DNA of 7,038 nt from the NCBI GenBank assembly GCA_050114795.1, contig JASFRS010000128.1, positions 1-7,038 of the forward strand, read 5' to 3'. The position numbers and the translations under genes are program-made. This stretch comes from JASFRS01 sp050114795. GTDB taxonomy: Bacteria; Pseudomonadota; Alphaproteobacteria; Sphingomonadales; CAKZYD01. The notes below the pieces were generated by a model. It ran no database searches. It saw only the letters and a list, made by a program, of their open reading frames with translations, and was not told where the DNA came from. Shown here piece after piece: positions 1 through 5,825 of this stretch. How positions within the stretch are numbered: position 1 is the first letter of the stretch; the number at the start of each line of letters is the position of its first letter.

Positions 1-237
1 CCCAAGAGCTGGACATCTGCTTTACATTTGCCGCCTTTCACCGGCCTGCGCTGGCTCATGCCTTTTGGCGAATCCATTGGACGACACCTGTGGCCAGGGC
101 TTGCTGGCCTACACATTGTAGAAGCGGAAAAGGTTATTTATGCGGCGCGACCTATTGGCGCTGCAAAACGGGCGCGATCCCGATTAAATCATGGCCTAAG
201 CCCCGCTCAGGCGCGGGAAATCAAGAAAACAGCCTGA
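1..237 (+). CDS. C-terminal end of a class I SAM-dependent methyltransferase (partial)
   Basis: Only the last 78 codons are in the window; the reading frame is open from base 1 and stops with TGA at 235-237. The visible part contains no SAM-binding motif, since that would lie upstream. The tail has a pattern I associate with alphaproteobacterial small-molecule methyltransferases of the type-11 group: a PPF segment, then ERxG-like GESIGRHLWP, then GLHIVEAEKVIYAA, followed by a basic, polar C-terminus. The assignment therefore rests on recalled family resemblance, not on catalytic residues, and the substrate cannot be said. It converges on metW and overlaps its 3' end by 31 bases (207-237), so the two genes share sequence on opposite strands. 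Which gene lies upstream is outside the window. It could also be an unrelated hypothetical protein, but the coding frame itself looks sound. Confidence 0.55.
   Translation, partial: PKSWTSALHLPPFTGLRWLMPFGESIGRHLWPGLAGLHIVEAEKVIYAARPIGAAKRARSRLNHGLSPAQAREIKKTA
194..212 (-). terminator. Possible hairpin terminator at the end of metXW
   Basis: Read on the minus strand, GCCTGAG, a CGGGG loop and CTTAGGC form a 7-base-pair stem with one G-U wobble. It straddles the metW stop codon at 207-209. The bases that follow (ATGATTTAAT) are only mildly U-rich, so this is at best a weak intrinsic terminator. On the plus strand the wobble becomes an A-C mismatch, which suggests the structure belongs to the metXW transcript, not to the methyltransferase transcript. 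Confidence 0.3.
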
Positions 238-815
238 GTCGCTGTTAAATTTGCCCAAAGCAAAGACTTACTGTCTTGAACCTTGGCATGCCCTACATCA
301 TCCAGCACAACAAGTTGGTCGATATTGGCATCGAGCTCCTGCGTTAAAGCCACAAGGTCACAGATAGTACAGAGATGAATATTCGGCGTGTCATACCAAC
401 GCGCTGGCAATTGTTTTGATATCGGCATGCGTCCGCTTAAAAGCAAAGACAAGCGAATACGCCAATAACCGAAGTTCGGAATTGAGATGATGATCCTTGG
501 CGCAATACGTAGAAGATGCTGCAAAACCTCTTTAGGGCTTTGGGTAGCCTGTAACGTCTGACTTAAAATGACATAGTCAAAGCCGTCATCGGGGTAATTC
601 ACCAAGTCGGTATCAGCGTTACCTTGAACAATGGACAGGCCGCGTTCAACTCCCTTTTGCACGCCGTCATGACTGATTTCCAAGCCCCTGGCGTCGCAGC
701 CTTTTTCCTGCTCCAGATACGCCAGAAGGGCCCCTTCGCCACAGCCAATATCAAGCACGCGGCTGCCTGGTGACACCAAATCAGCAAGAACTGCCAGATC
801 AGGGCGTAAGCTCAT
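207..815 (-). CDS. metW: Methionine biosynthesis protein MetW
   Basis: This 202-residue protein is a small class I methyltransferase-fold protein that accompanies MetX in proteobacteria and is needed with it, or modulates it, in making the acylated homoserine precursor of methionine. The glycine-rich SAM loop VLDIGCGEG is at residues 20-28, with the acidic residue that ends strand 2 at Glu46. The MetW hallmarks follow: PNFGYWRIR at about 113-121, SGRMP near 127-131, and WYDTPNIHLCTICD at 140-153. Length is typical for the family. The ATG start at 813-815 overlaps the metX stop as ATGA, so translation is probably coupled and the two are one transcript. The 3' end overlaps the convergent methyltransferase gene by 31 bases. 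The identification is firm; whether MetW acts by methyl transfer or by regulating MetX is not decided by sequence. Confidence 0.93.
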   Translation of the reverse strand: MSLRPDLAVLADLVSPGSRVLDIGCGEGALLAYLEQEKGCDARGLEISHDGVQKGVERGLSIVQGNADTDLVNYPDDGFDYVILSQTLQATQSPKEVLQHLLRIAPRIIISIPNFGYWRIRLSLLLSGRMPISKQLPARWYDTPNIHLCTICDLVALTQELDANIDQLVVLDDVGHAKVQDSKSLLWANLTATQAVFLISRA

Positions 816-1960
816 GATGCCAACCCTCGGTCCGCGGCGGCTGAGTCCAAAAAGCCCTGCACGACAGCAAACATTTCCGGTACATCCAGCAAAAATGTAT
901 CATGTCCACGCAGGCTTTCGACTTCCACGAAACTCACTTTGGCTCCAGCCGCATTTAAAGCCTGAACCAATATGCGGCTTTCTACCGTTGGATAGAGCCA
1001 GTCACTGGTGAAAGACAGGACGCAAAAGCGCGTTTTGGACTTCAAAAAGGCTTTGGCCAGAACACCATCATGACGTGCTGCCAAATCGAAATAATCCAAG
1101 GCGCGCGTGATATAGAGATAAGCATTGGCATCAAAACGGTCGACAAAGCTGATGCCTTGGTGACGCAAATAGCTTTCAATCTGAAAGTCCGCATCAAAGC
1201 CATAGCCCAGGGCATCTTTATCCTGGAGGCTCCGGCCAAAGCGGTCCGTTAGCCCTTGTTCAGACATATAAGTGATATGGGCTGCCATACGCGCCACGGC
1301 CAGACCCTTCACCGGCCTCGCATCATGGTCCATATAACGCCCGCCATGCCAGTCCGGGTCAGCCATGATGGCCTGACGCCCAACTTCATGGAATGCGATA
1401 TTTTGTGCGCTATGTTTAGCGGTTGTTGCAATGGGGACTGCACTAAAAACCCGCTCAGGGTATGTGGCACACCATTCTAGAACCTGCATCCCGCCCATAG
1501 AGCCGCCAATGACACTGAACAGTGTTTCAATACCCAGATAGTCCAGCAAAAGTGCCTGCGCGCGCACCATGTCGCGCACAGTGATAACGGGAAAATCAAG
1601 GCCATAGGCCTTGCAGGTTTCAGGGTTAATCTCCGAAGGGCCGGTGCTGCCCATGCAAGACCCCAGGACATTTGCACAAATGACAAAATATCGATCCGTA
1701 TCCACCACTTTGCCCGGCCCGACCATATTAAACCACCAACCGGGCTTACCGGTTTTGGGATGTGGGCTTGCCGCATATTGATCACCAGTCAAAGCATGGC
1801 AGATCAAGATGGCGTTGCTCTTGTCCTCATTGAGGCGACCATAGGTTTCATAGGCTATTGTCATGCCATGAAGTTGCGTTCCGCTGTCCAGCAACAGCGG
1901 TTTTTCTCCATTAAGGCGCGCGGACTTATCCAGTCCAAATCTATGATCAATCTCAGCCAT
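812..1960 (-). CDS. metX: Homoserine O-acyltransferase MetX (O-acetyl type by name)
   Basis: This alpha/beta-hydrolase enzyme transfers an acyl group from acyl-CoA to homoserine, the first committed step of methionine synthesis, in the cytoplasm. With the ATG at 1960 it has 382 residues. The nucleophile elbow GGSMGGM places the catalytic Ser at 154; Asp320 (SFTSDWLYP) and His353 (LRGHDTF) complete the triad. Other family signatures are CHALTGDQY, KPGWW, and the LGSCMGSTGPSE block. MetX enzymes differ in using acetyl- or succinyl-CoA, and I cannot settle that here. A TTG at 1996 would add 12 residues but has no clear ribosome binding site, and its own bases read TTGACA, a perfect -35 hexamer, so I prefer the ATG. 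It is the first gene of metXW and is divergent from hisC. The closest alternative, another hydrolase, is ruled out by the whole pattern. Confidence 0.94.
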   Translation of the reverse strand: MAEIDHRFGLDKSARLNGEKPLLLDSGTQLHGMTIAYETYGRLNEDKSNAILICHALTGDQYAASPHPKTGKPGWWFNMVGPGKVVDTDRYFVICANVLGSCMGSTGPSEINPETCKAYGLDFPVITVRDMVRAQALLLDYLGIETLFSVIGGSMGGMQVLEWCATYPERVFSAVPIATTAKHSAQNIAFHEVGRQAIMADPDWHGGRYMDHDARPVKGLAVARMAAHITYMSEQGLTDRFGRSLQDKDALGYGFDADFQIESYLRHQGISFVDRFDANAYLYITRALDYFDLAARHDGVLAKAFLKSKTRFCVLSFTSDWLYPTVESRILVQALNAAGAKVSFVEVESLRGHDTFLLDVPEMFAVVQGFLDSAAADRGLAS

Positions 1961-1989
1961 GGCCGTCTTGGTGCGGGAAATGAACGCGT

Positions 1990-2044
1990 CTGTCAATTGC
2001 TTGCGCGGCCAAGCCCTGCTAAAGAAACGCCCGGACTGACAATT
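1990..2044. repeat. Direct repeat in the metX-hisC divergent control region
   Basis: CTGTCAATT at 1990-1998 and CTGACAATT at 2036-2044 match in 8 of 9 bases and start 46 bases apart. On the minus strand they read AATTGACAG and AATTGTCAG, each containing a -35-like hexamer facing metX (TTGACA, perfect, and TTGTCA). Neither has a convincing -10 at 16-18 bases. They may be binding sites for a regulator of the two divergent operons or simply promoter elements. A run of seven T (2043-2049) abuts the second copy. No known riboswitch could be recognised. Confidence 0.25.
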
Positions 2045-2064
2045 TTTTTACATTGGATGGCATC

Positions 2065-3153
2065 ATGGTGTACCCGCGTGCAAATAGCTGGCTTGATGAA
2101 TTAATTGCATATGTTCCCGGTCGTCATAGTGGCGGCGCGAGGGCAAACCCGGCACGCCTAGCCTCAAATGAAAACCCGCTTGGCCCCAGCCCCTGGGCCA
2201 TTGAGGCCGCACAGAACGCAGTTTCAAGCATGAATCGCTATGCCGATGCAGGCTCTAATGATTTAAGAGAAGCGCTAGCGAAACATCACGACATTGAAAA
2301 AGAGCGGATTGTCTGCGGGACAGGTTCTGATGAGATATTGCAACTCATCGCCCGCGCTTATGCTGCCCCTGGTGATGAAATTATTCACACGCAATATGGT
2401 TTCATGGTCTATGGCATTGCAGCACGCGCTGCGGGCGCCATACCTGTTGTGGTGGAAGAGAGGGATTATACGGCAGATGTCGATGGTATCTTGAGCGCTA
2501 TCACCGGGAAAACGCGCGTCATTTACCTTGCTAATCCGAACAATCCAACCGGGACTATATTAAGCGGCGCAGAAATTGATCGCCTTCATAAAGGTATTCC
2601 TGAACATGTCATTCTTGTCATCGACGGTGCCTATGCAGAATATGTGGGCCGTGAGGATTATGATGCAGGCTTAGCCCTGGCGCGAAACGCACCCAATGTG
2701 ATTATGACCCGGACATTTTCAAAAATTTACGGCCTGGCGGCAGAGCGCGTGGGCTGGGCTTATGGGCCACAGGCAATCATTGATGTTCTAAATAAAATCC
2801 GCGGTCCCTTTAATGTGACAGGCGCAGGACAGGCAGCGGCAATTGCCGCCCTGGAACATCAATTCTGGATTGAACAGTCTAAAGCCCATAATGACAAATG
2901 GCGCCCCTGGCTTGAACAGGAACTAAAAGCCTTGAGCTTAAAGCCTATTCCAAGCGAAGGGAATTTCATCCTGGTTGAATTCCCAGACAAGAACGCGGCT
3001 GAAGCAAATCAATATCTAACTGAAATGGGGTATCTGCTACGGCATTTGCCAGGGATGGGACTTGGTCATTGCCTACGTTTGAGCGTCGGCACACAGGATG
3101 AAAATGAAGGCGCTATCAAGGCGCTGGCACAGTTTCTCGGTCAAGGCTCATGA
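2065..3153 (+). CDS. hisC: Histidinol-phosphate / aromatic aminotransferase, HisC family
   Basis: This fold-type I pyridoxal-phosphate aminotransferase converts imidazole acetol phosphate to histidinol phosphate, and HisC enzymes of this branch often also transaminate aromatic keto acids. With the ATG at 2065 it has 362 residues, a normal length. Visible signatures are ASNENPLGPSP (33-43), NPNNPTGT (157-164, cofactor-binding Asn), Asp187 with Tyr190 in DGAYAEY, the Schiff-base Lys220 in TFSKIYGLAAERVGW, and substrate-carboxylate Arg338 in LRLSVG. A TTG at 2053 would add four residues; the ATG is preferred. Its stop overlaps the tyrC start as ATGA, so the two are co-transcribed and probably translationally coupled. 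That neighbour suggests a role in tyrosine or phenylalanine synthesis in addition to, or instead of, histidine synthesis; this is inference from context. A second hisC elsewhere in the genome would strengthen it. Confidence 0.9.
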   Translation: MVYPRANSWLDELIAYVPGRHSGGARANPARLASNENPLGPSPWAIEAAQNAVSSMNRYADAGSNDLREALAKHHDIEKERIVCGTGSDEILQLIARAYAAPGDEIIHTQYGFMVYGIAARAAGAIPVVVEERDYTADVDGILSAITGKTRVIYLANPNNPTGTILSGAEIDRLHKGIPEHVILVIDGAYAEYVGREDYDAGLALARNAPNVIMTRTFSKIYGLAAERVGWAYGPQAIIDVLNKIRGPFNVTGAGQAAAIAALEHQFWIEQSKAHNDKWRPWLEQELKALSLKPIPSEGNFILVEFPDKNAAEANQYLTEMGYLLRHLPGMGLGHCLRLSVGTQDENEGAIKALAQFLGQGS

Positions 3154-4070
3154 CGGAAAGCTCCTCGCCCACAATTGCAATTATTGGCTTCGGCCTGATA
3201 GGGTCTTCTTTAGCGCGTGCCTTTCGGCACCATAAGATAGCTGGCCGAATCATTGCCATTGACCGTGACGCGGATACTTTAGAAACCGCAAAAAAACTTA
3301 ATCTCGCCGATGAATATAGCGATGATTTATCTGCAGTTGGTAGCGCTGACATCATCATATTATGCAGCCCTGTCGGCACTTATGAAGCCATAGCGAAAGC
3401 GATTAAACCACATATCAAAATAGGTGCGGTGGTCAGCGACGTCGGTTCCGTTAAAGGCCGCGTAGACCAGATATTCGAAAAAATATTCGGGGATGAAGTT
3501 GCTTTCGTGCCCGCCCACCCGGTGGCCGGCACCGAACAATCCGGCCCAGCCGCTGGTTTTGCCAGCTTGTTTCACGAACGTTGGTGTATTTTAACGCCAC
3601 AGCCAAAAACCGATAAAAACGCAATAAAGCGTATTGAAGATTTGTGGAGTAACATTGGGGCCACGGTCGAACATATGGACCCAAAGCACCATGACCTGGT
3701 ACTGGCCATTACCTCCCACGTCCCTCATTTAATTGCATATAATATCGTGGGTACTGCTTCTGATCTGGAGGAAGTTACACGCTCAGAAGTGATTAAATAT
3801 TCCGCTGGTGGTTTTCGCGATTTTACTCGGATTGCTGCTTCGGACCCCACCATGTGGCGCGACGTGTTTCTCAATAATAAAGACGCCGTGCTAGAAATGC
3901 TGGGCCGCTTTAGCGAAGATTTGACCGCGCTACAACGCGCCATCCGCTGGGACGACGGGGATCAATTGTTTAACCTGTTCACACGCACCCGCGATATCCG
4001 CAGACGCATTATTGATGCCGGACAAGATGAAGCAACGCCCGACTTTGGCCGCCATCACGAGGACGATTAA
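3150..4070 (+). CDS. tyrC: Prephenate/arogenate (cyclohexadienyl) dehydrogenase
   Basis: This 306-residue cytoplasmic TyrA-family enzyme oxidatively decarboxylates prephenate or arogenate on the route to tyrosine. The N-terminal Rossmann loop is GFGLIG at 13-18, and the acidic residue after strand 2 is Asp38 (AIDRD), which favours NAD over NADP. Family signatures follow: SDVGSVKG (96-103), HPVAGTEQSG (123-132) with an active-site His, ITSHVPHLIAY (187-197), then GGFRDFTRIA (220-229) and DPTMW in the helical C-terminal domain. There is no fused chorismate mutase or ACT domain, so tyrosine feedback, if present, is not through an ACT domain. The start overlaps the hisC stop by four bases. Its stop TAA shares a TTAA with the convergent DUF2125 gene. 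The symbol tyrC follows the usual name for the cyclohexadienyl form; prephenate-only specificity (tyrA) cannot be excluded. Confidence 0.92.
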   Translation: MTESSSPTIAIIGFGLIGSSLARAFRHHKIAGRIIAIDRDADTLETAKKLNLADEYSDDLSAVGSADIIILCSPVGTYEAIAKAIKPHIKIGAVVSDVGSVKGRVDQIFEKIFGDEVAFVPAHPVAGTEQSGPAAGFASLFHERWCILTPQPKTDKNAIKRIEDLWSNIGATVEHMDPKHHDLVLAITSHVPHLIAYNIVGTASDLEEVTRSEVIKYSAGGFRDFTRIAASDPTMWRDVFLNNKDAVLEMLGRFSEDLTALQRAIRWDDGDQLFNLFTRTRDIRRRIIDAGQDEATPDFGRHHEDD

Positions 4071-5122
4071 GGACGAACCTGCAAGCTGCCTGTTTGCACA
4101 ATTCCAACCGGCCCAATAGCAATAATACCGTCTTGAATGGTAATGGGCACAGGAATAGACTCATCCCCCTGCCCTGCGCCCAATAAATTGAGGGTGACCC
4201 GCAACAATTCTGAGGCATCCGAGGAAATCCGCGTATCCGCTTCTAATGTCGCAAGAGCTGCATCCAAACCACGAGTATTGAGAGAAAACGCGCCAATTGG
4301 GCGCAATTGCTCATCCACGGCGACAGTACCTTCGCCTGCAACGTGCATAGGGCCCCAATCCATTTCAAATAAGGGAACATCCAAAGTACCACCGCTCAAG
4401 CGCCATTCCGACAATCCAGTCGCGCTGCGGTCAGGAACTGACTCGCCCCTTATGGCGCTTTGCATGACGAAACTATTCAAGGTTGGGCCCAATGCCCCCA
4501 TCATCCGACCTTTAAAAGTGAAGTCCTTCACTCTCAAAGCAGGCTCGAGTTGAATAGGAGCTTCCAAATCCGCTTTATTTACCTCACCACTATTTGGCCA
4601 GCGCAAATGAAATTGCATATCTTTTGCTGAAAATGGACCAATGCCAAAGAAAGTGCTATCGCCTTCAACGGCGCTTAGTTGGACTGATATGCGTTGTAAA
4701 TTTCGCTCAATCGCGCTGACGCTCATGCGCAGCAATGCAACATCAGCAAGCGTCGTATATTCTTGGACTGCCCCAGATGCATCTTGCCAGTCAGCGGATA
4801 AGACAACACCAGCACCTGGAATATCGAGAATCACATGTCTGCTGTTCCAGGGCAGCGCAATAAGATGCGCAGACTGCCCTTTCAGCCCCCAGCCGAAGCC
4901 GGACCCAGTCCCAGTAGCCTGGAACCCGTCATAAGTCGCAACCAACCGGAAAGGGAAGCCACCTACAGTGCGCTTTGAATAGGTGAGCGCCATACTCCGT
5001 TCGGAAAGTCGACCTTCACGAGTGTCCAAGGCGTCTTCAAAACGGCCCGCGGCCACAAACCAGAAGACTGACCAAAGTGCCGCCAGCACTGCAATGATGA
5101 TGACAAGATATTTGGGCTTCAT
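4067..5122 (-). CDS. DUF2125-family membrane-anchored protein of unknown function
   Basis: With the ATG at 5122 the product has 351 residues. It begins with MKPK and a single hydrophobic segment at about residues 5-24, followed by a charged stretch (GRFEDALDTREGR). This fits a signal anchor or uncleaved signal with the bulk of the protein in the periplasm. The rest is beta-strand-like with alternating hydrophobic residues and few cysteines. The early GGFPFRL motif, followed by TYDGFQ and WNSRHVILDIPG, is what I recognise as the DUF2125 family, widespread in alphaproteobacteria. I know of no established function. The start is well supported: AAGGGAGG lies five bases upstream. A longer frame from TTG at 5182 would overlap the tetR stop and is rejected. 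The gene is convergent with tyrC and downstream of tetR on the same strand, with its own likely promoter. Confidence 0.8.
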   Translation of the reverse strand: MKPKYLVIIIAVLAALWSVFWFVAAGRFEDALDTREGRLSERSMALTYSKRTVGGFPFRLVATYDGFQATGTGSGFGWGLKGQSAHLIALPWNSRHVILDIPGAGVVLSADWQDASGAVQEYTTLADVALLRMSVSAIERNLQRISVQLSAVEGDSTFFGIGPFSAKDMQFHLRWPNSGEVNKADLEAPIQLEPALRVKDFTFKGRMMGALGPTLNSFVMQSAIRGESVPDRSATGLSEWRLSGGTLDVPLFEMDWGPMHVAGEGTVAVDEQLRPIGAFSLNTRGLDAALATLEADTRISSDASELLRVTLNLLGAGQGDESIPVPITIQDGIIAIGPVGIVQTGSLQVRP

Positions 5123-5127
5123 ATGGG

Positions 5128-5135
5128 CCTCCCTT
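5128..5135 (-). promoter_or_regulatory. Strong ribosome binding site fixing the DUF2125 start
   Basis: On the minus strand AAGGGAGG ends five bases before the ATG at 5122. It is the best Shine-Dalgarno match in the window and decides against the upstream TTG at 5182. Confidence 0.75.
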
Positions 5136-5148
5136 GATCCTGTGCTTA

Positions 5149-5177
5149 TGTATAAAGCCTTGGCAGGGAAATGACAG
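5149..5177 (-). promoter_or_regulatory. Candidate sigma-70 promoter for the DUF2125 gene
   Basis: On the minus strand CTGTCA (5172-5177, 4 of 6 to TTGACA) is followed after exactly 17 bases by TATACA (5149-5154, 4 of 6 to TATAAT). Transcription would begin near 5142 and give a leader of about 20 bases that includes the strong ribosome binding site. The -35 box lies just past the tetR stop, so DUF2125 can be expressed independently of tetR. Confidence 0.4.
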
Positions 5178-5178
5178 T

Positions 5179-5736
5179 TCAAAGCTGTGCGATTTCTTCT
5201 TTCAGAAGCCGCGCAACCGCATCAAATTTAGAGACGTCTTTTTTAGCACGTGCAATCAACAGTACACCCTCCAATCGCGCCAACATATCTGTTGCCCGCT
5301 CCTTTGGATCAGAAGCACCGATGGCTTCAAAACGCTTCTCCAGCCAAGTTTCCGCGCGGTCAAAGAACATGAGTGTCCGCTCCTGTGCCCTTGGACTAAG
5401 CAATGCAATTTCTGCCGCCATCATACCGCAAAGACACATCCGCTCCTGGTCATCAAGAACAGTGCGAAGCTGACAAATAAACTCGTTCAATTCTTCTTTA
5501 GGGTTTGGATTATCTGCCGAAAAATCTGACAAAGTGCCAAAAAAGCCATCCATAAATCCATCAACCAAAGCAACGACGAGGTCATCTTTGGTTGGAAAAT
5601 GATAATGGATTGAGGCGGATTTGATACCGACCTCTTTCGCAATATCGCGAAAAGAAAACCCGCCATAGCCGCGGCGCTGCGCAAGTTGTTGCGCAGTAGT
5701 CAATATCTGTGTACGGGCATCATCTAATTTCGGCAT
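5179..5736 (-). CDS. TetR/AcrR-family transcriptional repressor
   Basis: With the ATG at 5736 (MPKLDDART) the protein has 185 residues, a usual TetR length. The N-terminal DNA-binding domain is clear: ILTTAQQLAQRRGYGGFSFRDIAKEVG, then the recognition helix region IKSASIHYHFPTKDDL, roughly residues 10-55. The C-terminal ligand domain contains RMCLCGMMAAE at about 99-109. Its first Cys (101) sits where NemR-type electrophile sensors have their reactive cysteine in a GCL motif; this alignment was made by eye. It is divergent from the GST-cupin pair and is likely their repressor, acting through the inverted repeats at 5783-5803. An ATG at 5751 would add five residues; neither start has a clear Shine-Dalgarno sequence. 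Family assignment is firm, while ligand and targets are inferred. DUF2125 lies 56 bases downstream. Confidence 0.9.
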   Translation of the reverse strand: MPKLDDARTQILTTAQQLAQRRGYGGFSFRDIAKEVGIKSASIHYHFPTKDDLVVALVDGFMDGFFGTLSDFSADNPNPKEELNEFICQLRTVLDDQERMCLCGMMAAEIALLSPRAQERTLMFFDRAETWLEKRFEAIGASDPKERATDMLARLEGVLLIARAKKDVSKFDAVARLLKEEIAQL

Positions 5737-5742
5737 CAGATT

Positions 5743-5770
5743 TAAATACATCTTTTGGCTTGCATCTCAA
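5743..5770 (-). promoter_or_regulatory. Possible tetR promoter giving a leaderless transcript
   Basis: On the minus strand TTGAGA (5765-5770, 5 of 6 to TTGACA) is followed after 16 bases by TATTTA (5743-5748, a weak -10). The expected start of transcription, about seven bases further, falls on the A of the ATG at 5736. That would fit the absence of a Shine-Dalgarno sequence before this start. The weak -10 keeps confidence low. Confidence 0.27.
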
Positions 5771-5783
5771 ATGGGATTATTTT
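5755..5783 (+). promoter_or_regulatory. Candidate promoter for the GST-cupin operon
   Basis: TTGGCT (5755-5760, 4 of 6) and TATTTT (5778-5783, 4 of 6) are 17 bases apart. Transcription would start near 5790, inside the inverted repeats, leaving a leader of about 36 bases that keeps the GGAG at 5814-5817. A better -10 look-alike, CATAAT at 5805-5810, would start transcription at or past that GGAG and so fits the gene less well. Confidence 0.3.
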
Positions 5784-5803
5784 ATCTACCTATCACTAGA
5801 TAG
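5783..5803. promoter_or_regulatory. Nested inverted repeats, probable TetR-family operator
   Basis: Two perfect, overlapping inverted repeats lie between the divergent genes. TATCTA (5783-5788) and TAGATA (5797-5802) are separated by 8 bases. CTATC (5790-5794) and GATAG (5799-5803) are separated by 4 bases. The inner pair resembles the classical tetO core, CTATCA-N-TGATAG, though with a different spacing. The site covers the expected start of the GST transcript and lies just upstream of the tetR promoter candidate, a normal place for a self-regulating TetR repressor to bind. Binding is inferred. Confidence 0.5.
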
Positions 5804-5813
5804 ACATAATATC

Positions 5814-5817
5814 GGAG
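5814..5817 (+). promoter_or_regulatory. Ribosome binding site selecting a GTG start for the GST gene
   Basis: GGAG ends eight bases before the GTG at 5826. The frame is open further upstream, to a possible start at 5709, but that extension would run through the operator region and across the 5' end of tetR and adds 39 residues unlike any GST. The GTG gives a protein that begins directly with the first beta strand, VKLYEQ. Confidence 0.65.
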
Positions 5818-5825
5818 ATTATCAA

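Noticed and set aside
814..1785. Plus-strand and alternate-frame open frames within metX
   Set aside because: They are shadows of the metX frame, with atypical compositions and no family resemblance.
1997..2025. Plus-strand promoter TTGCTT-N17-TAAAGA for hisC
   Set aside because: The spacing is right but both boxes match the consensus poorly (about half of the positions), too weak to list.
1961..2064. SAM-II riboswitch in front of metX
   Set aside because: SAM-II elements often precede metX or metA in alphaproteobacteria, so I looked for one. The minus strand has no GCTAAA-like 3' segment or matching stem. A GCTAAA occurs on the plus strand near 2018-2024 beside a short CGCG pairing, but the conserved loop bases are absent and it would face hisC.
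4080..4098. Hairpin TGCAAG / TTTGCA after tyrC as a terminator
   Set aside because: The stem has one wobble and a 7-base loop, lies inside the DUF2125 coding end, and no T-run follows it on the plus strand.
5123..5182. Longer DUF2125 start at TTG 5182
   Set aside because: It would overlap the tetR stop and add 20 residues before the signal anchor, while the ATG at 5122 has a near-perfect ribosome binding site.
5709..5825. Longer GST start at 5709
   Set aside because: The extension runs across the operator and the tetR start, has no GST-like sequence, and the GTG at 5826 has GGAG at good spacing.
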